Source: Spirometra erinaceieuropaei (Eukaryota > Platyhelminthes > Cestoda > Diphyllobothriidea > Diphyllobothriidae). From it: 64,000 nucleotides of DNA. Within the stretch, counting starts at the first letter, position 1. Every line of letters starts with the position of its first letter. The stretch is taken from contig CACRXP010000614.1 of the NCBI GenBank assembly GCA_902702965.1, positions 301,324 through 365,323 on the forward strand, written 5' to 3'. Positions 1-11,222 of the stretch are shown in pieces. The translations under genes were made by a program, and so were the position numbers. The notes under the pieces were generated by a model that was not told the origin of the DNA, made no database searches, and saw only the letters and a program-made list of their open reading frames with translations.

Positions 1-72
1 TTCAAATGCGTAACAGTAGTATATAATGAGCAGTGTGGAAAAGCGGAAGGAATGTTTGCGGTTGTTACTTAC

Positions 73-146
73 TTGCGAAACATCTACCGCAACTGGCAAC
101 GGCTGTAATGGCCAAACCAGTTCCACCTCTGTATCATTTTTGAAAT
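73..146 (-). pseudogene. Chimeric exon: exon 9 acceptor fused to exon 8 sequence
   Basis: On the minus strand a typical acceptor (AAATTTCAG, as before exon 9 of the family gene) runs directly into the second half of exon 8 sequence, which ends with the exon 8 donor CAA/GTAAGTAAC. The normal exon 8 of the U1 gene copy lies separately at 1314-1414, so this is a second exon 8 fragment belonging to a neighbouring, mostly deleted unit that continues off the left edge. The flanking sequence at 1-60 repeats that at about 1205-1300. The likely cause is unequal recombination between tandem units. There is no evidence that the exon is used. Confidence 0.55.
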
Positions 147-639
147 CTGAAATTTAAACCAAAACACAAGAATCGTAGACCAATCTACCATTATTTGTTG
201 TCAGCAAAATAATTGTTTGTATTTCTTCCAGGGACACGGGACAAAAACGAAAAAAATGATACTGTAAATTATAAATATAACAACGTTGCCGGTGGTTTAC
301 TTGCAACTGACCACCTGGAGAATTTCATTTTTCCCAGCAGTGGACGCCAACACTGCCAAATTTCTAAAAAGACGTGTTCTTATATAGTCACTCATAGTTT
401 ATCATAGGCCATTTGCATAAACCCTAACATACTGTTAGTGTTTTTGTTGTAATTTTTTATATGAGCCATTGTCAGCTAGCCCACTACATGTTGATGAAAT
501 TGTCCTCCACTTTCGCGTTTTACACCGATGGCGCCTTATCGCTTCCAGTGAAATTATTAGTCAAACATTAGCTGTACAATACACCAGTCATGTTAATTTG
601 TTTCCTGTAGGTAGACAGGCAGATTAGAATGACAATTTT

Positions 640-960
640 TGGCTAATTAGCCGTCGTCAGACATTCAAAGCCAACCCCAATACGTGGAGCACCTGGGCTC
701 GAACTCGCGACCTGTTGGTTAGAAGTCCAACAGTTCTAATCACTGAGCCACGGGCCCGTAGTCTTGTCGGTTCCCGTCGGGAATATACAATGACATTCAC
801 CATTCCAGTCGCTCTGGCCTTTATCGCTAATACCGTTCTGCATGGCGCAGCTGTGCGGCCGGCGATTGAGATAGAGAAAACACAATAGGCACGGCGGGAG
901 AATAGAGTGCCATAGAAACGATCAGTGAGAGTCCATCTACCACTCCTTTGTGTCATTAAA
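640..960 (-). repeat. tRNA-derived SINE-like repeat, U1 copy
   Basis: Read on the minus strand, about 690-760 resembles a tRNA: an A-box-like GTGGCTCAGTG, an anticodon arm TTGGACTTCTAA as in tRNA-Arg(TCT), and a B box GAGTTCGAGCC. The arms are imperfect, and conserved non-tRNA sequence flanks it, so it is a SINE-like repeat rather than a working tRNA gene. Copies lie at the same place in U2 (about 6480-6690) and U3 (about 49930-50240), in intron 8 of the family gene, so the insertion predates the unit duplication. Sequence at 800-960 is related to the hairpin-bearing repeat found at 8915, 33625 and 57858. Confidence 0.6.
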
Positions 961-1313
961 CCCAACATCTTAAGTGTTCACTAGCGAAAACACTTTTCCT
1001 TCAACTAAAGCTTTGCTTTCGAGAAACGTTTTGAAAGACGGTTCCGGTAACTTCTTTTATTTACTTCCCACTGCCAATAGTCCCTACATTGCAATGTGAA
1101 CCACTGGGTATTTTTATCCACTATAAATTTTGTTTTACGCGTAATTCACTGCAGCCCCTTAGTGAGTGTGATTGCAGCATCAAAAAAGAAGGAAATTAAG
1201 TGCATGACTGCGCATGTTATATTCAAGTTCGTAACAACATATAACAGTATATTATGAGCAATCCGAAACTCCGAATGGAAAAGCGGAAGGAAAATTTAGC
1301 GGTATTTACTTAC

Positions 1314-4300
1314 TTGTGAAACATCTACCGCAACTGGCAATGACCAGACCAGTTCCACCTCTGTCTCCTTTTCCGACATCTTTGACAGACTGCCATTTTC
1401 ATAGCCAAAGGTTCCTTTAAGAGTGAAGTATTGCATCAGATAACGTGAAATGTTCTGTTTGAAAACGCGGTTCAAACTTTGATCAGAAAGAGGCCGAGAT
1501 CAGTAAAAACGAGTTGCTTGTTTAGAATGGCAAAACTATCTTCGTTCTGCGTCGCATTAGTATTTACTGCTTTTTGAACTAACTATTGTGAATTATGTGG
1601 CAAGCAAGATCCCTACTTATTGCGGCCTAAGATGTAAAGGAGCTTATGGTCTGAAATGCGACGGTAAGACGAAGTGGTATATAAACACCTAAACATATCA
1701 TTTTTTGCGCAGTATGCAGGACGTACGATTGGGCAACAATGCGAAGGAAATATGTTCAACACTTAGCCAGTACTTTGCATTTGTGTTGGCTGGCTGAAGA
1801 GACGCAATGTAGAATTCTGTAATACCCTGTATCTCAGGGAAAAACACCGTGAGTCGGTAGTATTTTCCCACTGAAAACAAAAGAACATTTTTTCTTCATT
1901 TTTGCAGGCAACGTGAAGGTAGGTTATTTGTGGCATTTAAAATCACCACCCGCTCGGATAATGTTTACGGTAATTCATAGTACGGAAGCACAGCATTTCA
2001 CGTTGATTACTTACGTTTGATGAAGTACGATTAAGAACATATTTCTTGAGATTTCCTAATTTTATTCAACGTGATTTTTGTGCGTGCACTCTCAGAAAAT
2101 TCTATTAAGTGTGTGATACAATATTTCATTGCTTCTATTGCCCAGGCATTTATTCAAGCTGGCAGCACAGTTACCAGATAAAAACGCAGACACTCGTGTT
2201 TTGTAGGGCTTGTTCCGCTGCATGAACAAACAGCGCAGAGATAGATTTATCGATTTCTCCTTCCCCCTCCCAGCGTCCTCCATGTGTTTTTGTTTAATTC
2301 AAACTCCTGTCGCCGCACTGCACTGTTTAAACGTGTTGGGCAAAAAGGCGTGAACCAGGAGCACGTTCAAACCGAAGCTTTCCAAGCACGCCCCCAAAGA
2401 TGATGCGAAAATTTGAGCTGGTTCCACTTGAAAGACACCTCGTAAAGACCAATGGGACTAGTGCGTTCCGTAGAGACGAATCAGTGGGCGCCCCTCCACC
2501 GTGGTTTTGTGCATGTAAAATATGCAGCTTTTAGTTTGGCAACCCTGACTGACCATGTTGTGGCAGCATTGTTGCAAAATTATTCGGGAATCGAAGAAAG
2601 GTTTTTTTAAAAATAATTGATTGCCTACATTCAAGAGTAAATTAAAAGAAACAAACCATATACAACATAAGCAAATTAATGGATATTTTTATGCATATCC
2701 GCCGAAATAACAGAATGCTTATGCATATGCATATTGCAACATGATGGCAGTTTATGAACGGCACGTGGTTATTCTGCGGTGACTGCTAAGCGCCCATCCG
2801 ACAATAACTCTTTTATACCCAGAAAGCAATCGATTTCTGAGAAAATTACCGGAGCCTTAATTTCACAAATGAAACACCTAACAGAAATCAAACATTAAAT
2901 GCCAAGCATTTGTCAGTATTTTTGGCTGCCATTAGGGCAGGTCATAAAGCATATAATATACTATAGAGGAAAAACACCAAACCACTTGCCTTGTACAATC
3001 TTACAAAAGATAGGTCCATCAATTGTCACTACCACACATGTGCCATTTTGAGTTTGCACGTCAAATAATTCCCGGTGAATGTACACGAACTAAGCGAAAA
3101 AAACAGCGCAATTCAAATGTTGAATGCCTTTTCTGATCGACTGGTAGAATAGTGCGTGATTTTATTACTTACCTTTGGCATGCCTGGCAGAAGTGTCGTA
3201 AATATAAATGGTCCGCGTTCCTGAGTGAAAACCGGGCGTACACTGTCAAAGAAGGGGACATCTGTGCGAAAGGAATGACAGCAGAATGGTCAGTCATATT
3301 ACTAGGTTTTCGACCAGAAAATATCTTTAAGGTTTTTACGTCGCAATCTAAATCAGTCAGCTTTTCCTCGTTACAACACACATTGTGTGAATCATAGTCC
3401 CCATCTAAGACGCAATAATAAACCAAAAAGTATTATTGAGACATTTTGGATGAAATCATTAAAAATATGCAGTCATCTTTCATCTGCATGCAAATTACGT
3501 TTTCTGTCGCCAAATCATGCAATACTCAAATATACATCCTACACTGATTTTGACAGTGCAAAAGGCAGATGTAATTTCAGATGCTTGGTTGCAACTTTTC
3601 CTCTTGCAAGTGGGCAGTGTGTCGTACAGCAAAGTGCAAACTTCGAGGATTTAGCCTGACAAAATTTTACTTAACAGAAAAATGTGGATTAAACTGTAGT
3701 AGCATTTAAACGCTAGCTGAGACAGCAACCAGTTCATCATTGTTTTTCACTAAACGCATATGGGGCATTTCAGGGCCTCGAAGAAGGCGCTTCCAAAAGG
3801 AAGGTTATTGTTAATTTTCGCTGACAGCGTTCGCTCCCTGGATTACTCTGGGAAAAAGCCGCTATCTTCAGTGGGTCCCATATAATAATGGCTTAATTTC
3901 GGAGGGTATGTTTTCGTTAATACTCCAGTAGACAATCACTAATTTAAAACTTGATGATAGGTTTAATAAAACCATCCCACGGCCGCATCTTTGCTTACCA
4001 TGTGTAGAGATCCTCATGCGTTTCATTTACTTTGAAAATGAGAGTTTCAAAGAAAGAGACCTCGGGCAAATCAATGTTTAAGTGACAGTGTTGTGAAGCT
4101 AAAACAAAAAACACGATGCAATACGACGCGTTCTTCGAAGACGGAAAAAGCCAACAAAAGTTGTATTTCAACTCCCAGAAATTTGAAGTTTGTTTATTCA
4201 GTAGCTGCATTACGTTGTGTTTTAATCTGTCAGTGACAGCATGCATGGAAGGTCAGATAGACTTACAACATTCAACGGGGCAGGACAATGCAAATGCTAT

Positions 4301-4514
4301 GGATGAATTCAGCTTGCATGTGCCGTTGGCGGCCATGAATACGTCCTCGTCAATGGTGAAGGTCACTTCCTACGCAGTGAAATGAGAGAGATTCGGTTAG
4401 ATACCTAGCTGATAGCATTAAAGTAATATGGGCAAGAAAATTGCTGATATGTCCTTTGTAGAAATTGAAGCAAGGCTTACTAAAGTCTGGTTGGAAATTG
4501 GCACTTGTAACGAG
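1314..4514 (-). pseudogene. U1 copy of the tandem secreted-protein gene, truncated and frameshifted
   Basis: Exons are recognised by comparison with the U3 copy: end of exon 2 (4481 to about 4514), exon 3 (4267-4369), exon 4 (3999-4098), exon 5 (3173-3261), exon 6 (2990-3089), exon 7 (1727-1870) and exon 8 (1314-1414). All have AG acceptors and GT donors except intron 6, which begins GCAAGT. Exon 1 and most of exon 2 are missing because the next unit begins at about 4505-4514. Exon 4 has lost two bases near its 3' end (100 nt against 102 in the other copies), which puts exon 5 out of phase and gives TGA across the junction. Exons 9-12 are not found downstream. Exons 3, 5, 6, 7 and 8 remain open, so decay may be recent. 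Confidence 0.75.
2435..2520 (+). repeat. Remnant of the hairpin-bearing repeat in U1
   Basis: A short stretch containing GTGCGTTCCGTAGAGACGA matches the right half of the repeat at 57858-58030 and 8915-9065. The hairpin half is absent here. It lies in intron 6 of the U1 gene copy, the same place as the U2 and U3 copies. Confidence 0.4.
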
Positions 4515-4840
4515 TGGGTAGGTGACTGTTTCGTTCGGTCCCACACCTAGGCCTACCACCACACTTCGTCTACAACACACACTGTGCAGAGTTTATTCAC
4601 GCATAAAAAAGCGGAAAATTGCATGAAACTCTAGGTGACACGGCGGGAGCCTGTATCTAGACCTGCAGAAACCACTCTGGTCTACAACACACACTGACCT
4701 GAATTCGAGCTCCAACCAAACAATAGGGTGGCGGCGCGCCGCTATATCCGGTTGGGATCCTATAAACTGGGAATACCATCAAATTAACATTATCTGGAAG
4801 GCATTGTGGCCTGACTGCTAGATTGTCAGCTTACTACTCC
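4505..4840 (-). repeat. Short dispersed repeat, possibly a SINE with an RTE-like tail, copy 1
   Basis: This stretch matches 47695-48045 along its length, including two ACAACACACACTG motifs on the plus strand. Read on the minus strand it shares patches, in the same order, with the 3' region of the RTE element at about 25440-25640: a GGCGG..CTG..CAGTCAG block, a TAAT..TGG block and a TGTGTTGTGGGCCAGGG block. A short repeat borrowing an RTE tail would explain this. It marks the U1/U2 junction, where homology to the family gene stops inside exon 2. Confidence 0.45.
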
Positions 4841-4861
4841 AAATAAGCATATATACCGGGT

Positions 4862-5141
4862 CGATGGAAAGATTACATGTGAAGTGTTGCCTCCAGAGCA
4901 TGCATACATGGGTCTACACATAACTGGTGACAAAAATGAATCTGTTACGACAATCTTTAGGGCAAAGTACCCTGAACGTCTTCTGGTCGACAATAAACAC
5001 AAATGCGCGATCAGAGTATTGAATAAAGAAAAATTGTCTTGTAAAAATACTGCGACCACAAATAAGTGGTGTAGCCGGATTCGCTTAAGCTATCTCAAAC
5101 AGGCAGATTATGATGGGGAATGTGATAAAATTATTTTTTAA
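4862..5141 (+). other. Conserved plus-strand reading frame, possible exon remnant
   Basis: An open stretch of about 90 codons contains ITCEVLPPEH, HITGDKNESV and NKHKCAIRVLN. The U3 counterpart (about 48065-48330) aligns in the same frame, with two three-base indels and many conservative changes, but contains at least three in-frame stops. That suggests a former coding exon whose U3 copy has decayed. The paired cysteines would fit an immunoglobulin-like strand pattern, but this is weak. I could not find a convincing acceptor or neighbouring exons. Confidence 0.25.
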
Positions 5142-6479
5142 CATGAAAACGCTATGCCTATAGGGCACAAAGTGTGTAGGAAACTCTAAAATTGTTTCTT
5201 TCAGAAACCCCATTCCACCAGCCGTATTCGCCAGGTCTTGTTTCACCAGGACAGCATGCGTTTCTATCGATGAAACATGACCTTGTCTAGCGTCAATTCA
5301 TATCCTATGAAAATTCAAACGACGACGCGATCAGTATTATGTCATGGTTTCCTAACCGCTTACTCCATGTATTACCCAGAAGACGGGAAATGGCAACTTT
5401 CGCTGGCAAACTAAAATATATTGTATATTTCGGTCTAAATCTGCATTGGTTGTTTAGAGATAAAGGCATTATTTAAGATCTACTTTCATATTTCCTTCCA
5501 CCGTGGAAGCAACTTAAATCACGTGCCACCCAAAACAATTCCAAAGAAAAGCATTATGTTTGTCAAAACCGGCGCACGAGCATGTCTCTACGCCATTATT
5601 TTCTCCACGGCGATGACAAAGATTTAAAGCCCGTTGAGAGAAACTGGTACATCATACCTGTTGTTCCGGTGAACCCCTGTAATTTAAAAGCCACCTTAAT
5701 TCGATCGCGGCCGAAGTTGAATGCCACGCGTTGTTTTTACCCCGAAAGTCATCCAAACCTATAAGGATAATACAAAGTTGCACCAGGCGCCGTATGCCTA
5801 AGCTGACTTGCAAATTAATCATTCAAGAGACTGAGGGGCAACCCTTACCGGACCAATGATGTCGGAGGGAGACCAAGTAAAACTTCCATCTCTTCTGATA
5901 CGTGCACGTATAAAACGATATTCGTTCTTCTCCTTGGTTTAACTTATATTTTATAACCGTACGATTGGGTTCCTTTTCGAAATCTAAATCATATAAAAGC
6001 AAATTAAAGCAATGAATTTGGTAATTCTAAAACAACTCCACATATTTTAACACAATAACCCACCGCAAGGGTCTGGCTTCCCACAAATTACTTGGCCAGA
6101 CGAATAGCAAAGAAGCTGAAATTTGGAAAAAAACCAACATCGGAGACTTTTCTACCAGCAGTTGATGTCCGCAAAATAAATCTTACAGAAACAGGGGTCA
6201 TATGCGACAAAATGATGTTGAACATTATATATAAAACAACGTTGCCGGTGGTTTACTTGCAAATAACCACCTGCAGAATTTAATTGGTTCAAGCAACGAA
6301 CGAGAACACTGCAAAATTTCTTAAAAAAACGTGTTCTTATTTTGTCCCTCATAGGTTATCTCAGGTTATATGCATAAACCCTAGCAGATTATTAGGGATA
6401 TCGTTGAAATTTTTTCATGCGAGGCATTGTCAGTTTGTGCCATGGAAGTTAACTCCAACCTCAAAGTGTGGAACGATCT

Positions 6480-6690
6480 GTTAGTTAAGAGTCCAACGGT
6501 TCTAACCACTGAGCCACGGCTCGTTGTCTTGTCGGTTCCGGTTTGGGATGTACAATGGCAGTTATAATATCAGTCGTCCTGGCCTTTGTCGTTTAGACCG
6601 TTCTGCATTGCGCCGCTGTGCGGCTGACGATTGAGATCGAGGGAGTCCATAAGGCACGTTGGATGCGTCTATCTACCATTGTTTCCCACA
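6480..6690 (-). repeat. tRNA-derived SINE-like repeat, U2 copy
   Basis: Partial counterpart of the 640-960 repeat in intron 8 of the U2 gene copy. The anticodon-arm region is kept on the minus strand (TTAGAACCGTTGGACTCTTAA) but the B-box end has diverged. Confidence 0.45.
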
Positions 6691-7819
6691 TTTCGACCCG
6701 ACCTTTTGAGTGTTCCTTGTCAAAAACACTTCTCCTGCATCCTATAATTTGCTAGCGTTTTAAGACGCTTCCGGTAAATTCTTTCAATTACTTCACACTG
6801 TCAGTAGTCACTGCATACCAATGTAAACCATTGAGTATTTTTATCCGCTGTTAATTTTGTTTCACGCGTAATTCACGGTAGCCTCATAAGGGATGCAATA
6901 GAAACATCAAAAGGATGGAAATTTAGAACGCAACTGCGAATGATATGTTCTAGTTCGCAACAGTAGTATATAATGAGCAATGCGGTACACCGTGTGGAAG
7001 AACGTAAGGAAAACTTTGAGGATGTAACTTACTTTTGAAACATCTACTGCGAATGGCAACTGTCAGATGAGTTCCAGCTCTGCCTCAAATTCTGACGTAT
7101 TTGACAGACTGACACTTTCATAGCCAAAGATTCCTTTAAAAAGTAAGTATTGTATCAGATAATTTGAAATGTTCAGTTTCAAGGGACGGTAAATAAATTT
7201 GACCAGAAAAAGGCCGAGATCATGAGAAAAGGATTGCTTGTTTACAACAGCAAATGTATATCCTATCTACGGTCAGTTTTTATTTATTGCTTATTTAATT
7301 AACTACGGAAAGATTCTTACTTTTTGGGGCCTAAGAAATAAAGAGATTAAGGTCTGAAATGAAACGGTAAACCAAAGTAGCATATAAACACACGAATATG
7401 TCAGATTTGCGCACTCCGCACGACGTACGATTTGGCGACAATGCGGCAGAAATGTGTTCAACCTTTAGCCAGCACTTTTCATTTGTTATGACTGGCTGAT
7501 CAGCCACAATGAAGATTTTCGTAGTACCCTGTATCTCAGGGAAGAAAACCGTCAGTCAGTAGTATTTTCCCACTAAAAGCAAAAGAATATTTTTTTCATT
7601 TTTGCAGGTAGCGCAAAGTTAATTTGTTTTTGTCATTTAAAACCATTACCCGTTATGACGATGTATACGATAATTCATAATGCGGTATCACAATGTTTCA
7701 TGGTGATAATTAACCGTTGTTGAAATATCACTAATAACACCTTTCTTTAGTATTCCAAATTTTATTTGTCCTGATTTATTTGTGCCTGTCAATGTACAGT
7801 CTGATAAAAGGCAATTATA

Positions 7820-8915
7820 TATGTGATTCTAGCCGGAGCCTGTCACGCGTTGCTGCGCCTCAGTCTGATGAATTGGGAAGTAAGGGGAAGAAGGAGCATG
7901 TTCCAAATTAAGAAAAATGTAAGGGCCACCGGTTGGTGGTACGTATTGTGTGCGAAACCCAGGATTGTTCTTCTGGCCGCTGTCGAAGGCAGGGAAATTG
8001 TTTGCTGCACCCAGTCGCGATCGAGAATTCCGAAGTAAGTGGTGACGACTGACATTTATTTTGTCCACCGGCGGCGATTGAGGCTGTGGTGGCCTGAAGT
8101 CTCCCGCAAGCAGTAGCAGTGCATCAGAAATGGTCTACTGTTGCCTCACAAAACCTGCAGTGTTCGATGAGGAGCCTTGAGCGCTTTTTGTGCCATTATG
8201 CATTCATCCCAAACAATAGGTCTGCATTTCTGCAGTACTTTTCCCATGCCGGATGCTTTGGAAATGTTACACGCGGGAGTTTCAGTGAATTGCGCGTTCA
8301 AAGTCAATTTCGAAGCTGAATTAACCGGTTTTCAGCCAGGTAGCAGAGTTGCAGCTATTCCGGGGACGCAAGTGCTAGGGCTCTGTCATTTATTGGATCG
8401 AATTGCCGTCAGAATCGGTCGTAGTAGGAACGTTTTGCCAGTCCCTCCTGACGCATCTAGGACGATTCCTCCAACACGCTACTGAGATTCAGCAGTATTT
8501 GATCATAAATGTCATTCTGCTCTAGTCTTAGACTATGAATGTTTGATTGCACGCATGGGGGAAGTTGAACCCTGTTTCATTTTGCTCATGGTGCCAATCC
8601 ACATCAAAGGAAGCAGCAGAAAATTGGTTTTTCGGTAACATTCCCAGTTGATTGAGAACTCTGTTCGCGATTTCTGAGTACATATCCTCAATCAAGATTA
8701 ACGCTTCGCTGTAGATTCCTGCTGTGCAAGCCACGTTTGAAATTTCCTTGCGTAATTGACTGAAGATATCTTCAGTCATGTGCAAATTCTATTTCTCCGG
8801 CAAATCTGTTGGAGATGAAGGAGAGAATGCGGTCAATATGACTGCAAGCAATGCATGAATTTGATGAGGATTGAACGTGTTGCCGGCGTCATTAATACGT
8901 ACGTACATTTCAGTC
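7820..8915. other. U2-specific block in intron 6, content not recognised
   Basis: Sequence with no counterpart in U1 or U3. It separates stretches that are contiguous in the other units, so it is probably an insertion. Several short overlapping ORFs of up to 102 codons occur on both strands, but none has recognisable motifs or splice context. It ends at a copy of the hairpin repeat. Confidence 0.4.
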
Positions 8916-9065
8916 TCCCTTGTCTTTGCCGGTAATGTCATTCTGTCTATATATCATGTGCCGCTGTGCGGCTGCTGGTTGGACACGAGAGAGCCCTTAA
9001 GGTACAACGGAACGAGTGAGTTCCGAATGAACGATCGGTGAGCGCCGCCTACCATATGTCCCATT
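8915..9065 (+). repeat. Hairpin-bearing dispersed repeat, U2 copy
   Basis: Shares CTTGTCTTTGCCGGTAATG, the palindromic core GCCGCTGTGCGGC and the end CGATCGGTGAGCGCC with copies at 33625-33830 and 57858-58030. Only one arm of the hairpin is kept here. Confidence 0.5.
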
Positions 9066-9640
9066 GTTGATCGTTCTCCATTAACAGAAGAGCCTAACAC
9101 GCACTGTTGAAAGTGGCGTGCGTAGCTCCGTTGACAGATTTCAGTTGCTGGAAAGACGTCGGACGTGGCACATTCAACAACACCATGCGAAGTAAGATTG
9201 GGATGCACGGTATGCAGTCTGTCTATCGCAGTTCCATCGAGTATGCCGGGGTGTCCGTTCACTCACTCTCCTCGTTTGCATTGTTCAAATGATTTTCTAC
9301 GCAGATTTCCTGTGAAGTACTTAGGCACATCCGAATGCGGTAGTTTTCGAAAACGCGTCATTTTGGCTTAACGTGGAGAACGCAGCTAATTATGTTGCCA
9401 GTGGACCTAAGGCAACCTGTTACGCGTGTGCACCGGTACAGTAAACGTATTGCCCATTCTGTAACTGTACTGCAAGCGAACAACACCAGGACTTCGCTCA
9501 TGGATGGGGAACGAAAGACTTCGCAACATAGATTTCTTCCTGTTGACGCATCTTCCAGCCCAATACTGTGCGATGTGTCCCAAATTTATTTTATATTTTG
9601 TGAGCGCCATAAATTTAAGCGTAAAAGTTGAAAAAAATAG
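9066..9640. other. U2-specific stretch without recognised genes
   Basis: Homology to U1 and U3 stops after the hairpin repeat and resumes at about 9640, at the AAGCAAAAGAATGGATAT motif. ORFs of 60-100 codons on both strands are not conserved and look like chance. Confidence 0.35.
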
Positions 9641-10105
9641 ATCCTTTATCAAATAAGCAAAAGAATGGATATATTATGCTTAACTCCCGTGAAATATATT
9701 TGAACTAATAAGGGTGTCGAGAATCAAGGAGGAGAATACATAGTATTTGAGTGGTCAGTTTTTACTGAGTTAAGGTTTGCGAGGGCGGAAGGGTTGGCGT
9801 ATCGAAAGCTAGCTTCCTAAATAAGCGAAATATTCTGGTAAAATGCAGCTGGATATGCATATTGCAATCCGCTTGTTGTTTATGAATAGGACGTGGTGAC
9901 TGACAAGTGCCCACCCAGGTACCCTAATCAGGCTAGATCCTAACTCCTTTAACCTAATTAAGAAATCTGTTTCTGTGAAAATTACCAGATCCTTATTATC
10001 ACAAGTCGAATATGTAACAGAAATCGCACAGTAAATGCCAAGCTTTTGCTCGTATTTTTGGCTGCGAGTACTGCAGAAAATAAAGCATAGAATATATTTT
10101 GAAGA

Positions 10106-10590
10106 AGAAGACAGGCTCTCAGAAATAGGTTCATTTAATTGCTGACATTTCAAAGAGCTGGTCAACTCTTCATTGTCAAAGTGTAAAATGCACATTATCG
10201 ATCAGAAATTCTATTTTAAGTGGCATGTTGTGTTTATCGGCCTCATGTTGATCGATTTTTCTCTCCTCTCGCTGCCTCGGCCTCTGGGAAGATGTTTGAC
10301 GGGCGTTTGGTCTGTGTGCTTTGTGAGTCACCACTCCGTCGAGGGGAGCTGATTGAACGTTTGTCGGGCGGTCTGTCTGGCTGTTCTTGTTCTTCATCAC
10401 CGAGTAACCTCAGCGTCAGGCCTTCTTAAGTCCGCTGTGGCTATTTGGTCCTGAGCTCTAAGATTGGGATGACGTAGGACTTTGTAAGCTGCAGGAAGGT
10501 GCAGATGCCTGTTGATATAGTGGGAATCGGAGAAGCACGCCTCGAGAGTTAGCTGTTTTGCTTTTGTAGTGCCTTAGCCTGGTAGGTTGT
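10106..10590 (-). repeat. Left inverted terminal copy (3' end of the Penelope-like element)
   Basis: Reverse complement of 16366-16842 with scattered mismatches. It encodes the end of the element's C-terminal region (KQLTLEACFSD, HYINRHLHLPAAYKVL, stop at 10397-10399) and its 3' untranslated part. Confidence 0.85.
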
Positions 10591-10845
10591 ATCAGTCGCG
10601 AAACCGCTTCAGAGACCCCTTTAACGTAAAGAATGCCCCTCCAGACTTCAGGTTGCTGCTCATTTTGCCGTTGCCTGGGCGCCAACGTCTGCTTCTCTCG
10701 ATGAAATGTTTGGGATAACCATTGGCTGCGAATAGGTTCTCAAGGTATAATCGCTCGCCCCTTTATCTTCTGCCGGGCTGCATTGTGTTTTGGCTCTTTG
10801 GAATAGAATGCGGACACAACTACGTTTGTGAGACAGAGGATGGTT
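10397..10845 (-). pseudogene. C-terminal part of the Penelope-like protein, endonuclease mostly deleted
   Basis: Downstream of the nested LINE the reading resumes with NHPLSHKRSCVRILFQ and, after a frameshift, NGYPKHFIER and WRGILYVKGVSEAVSRLIQP, which is the usual linker after the Penelope reverse transcriptase. The next residues already belong to the extreme C-terminus (TKAKQLTLEA). The N-terminal part of the GIY-YIG endonuclease, including the YVSETGR-like segment seen in the inverted copy at 16212, is therefore deleted. Confidence 0.75.
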
Positions 10846-11222
10846 CAGTTCAGTTTATTTGAGGGAAATATAGGTGTTAAACCTTTGAACTCCCTATTTG
10901 TTACAAGGAGGCGAACAATAAAAAAAATTTGAAAATTGAAAACATCAGACGTCTACAGAGTTTCTTCAGATTGGCAACGTTTTGTAAGGCAGACAGATAA
11001 ACGAATTGTTCCAAAAGTTAAAAACATTAACGTTACTAAATTTTCTGTACAGTAGTCTGTCTAGGGATAGTTGGTGCTATCTCAGTTTCGGAGGGAGACG
11101 AATTGAATGCCAACACACATTTAACCGACATGGGACAATATTAAAATAACAAACGTTACTGAAACATAGGAAGTAATATAACAACATTAATAAACTGTTC
11201 GAACGAAATGCTAGAAAATCTG

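Noticed and set aside
690..765. A functional tRNA-Arg gene on the minus strand
   Set aside because: The arms are imperfect, the acceptor stem is not evident and the same sequence recurs inside a longer repeat in the other units.
4350..4580. Minus-strand ORF across 4514 as a continuous exon
   Set aside because: The upstream half belongs to the short repeat at 4505-4840; only the part below 4514 matches exon 2.
5582..5764. Plus-strand ORF of 60 codons, also open at 48837-49025, as a conserved small protein
   Set aside because: The minus strand of the same place is exon 11, with a TAG acceptor, CAG/GTATG donor, correct phases and mostly synonymous differences; the plus frame shows less conservative changes.
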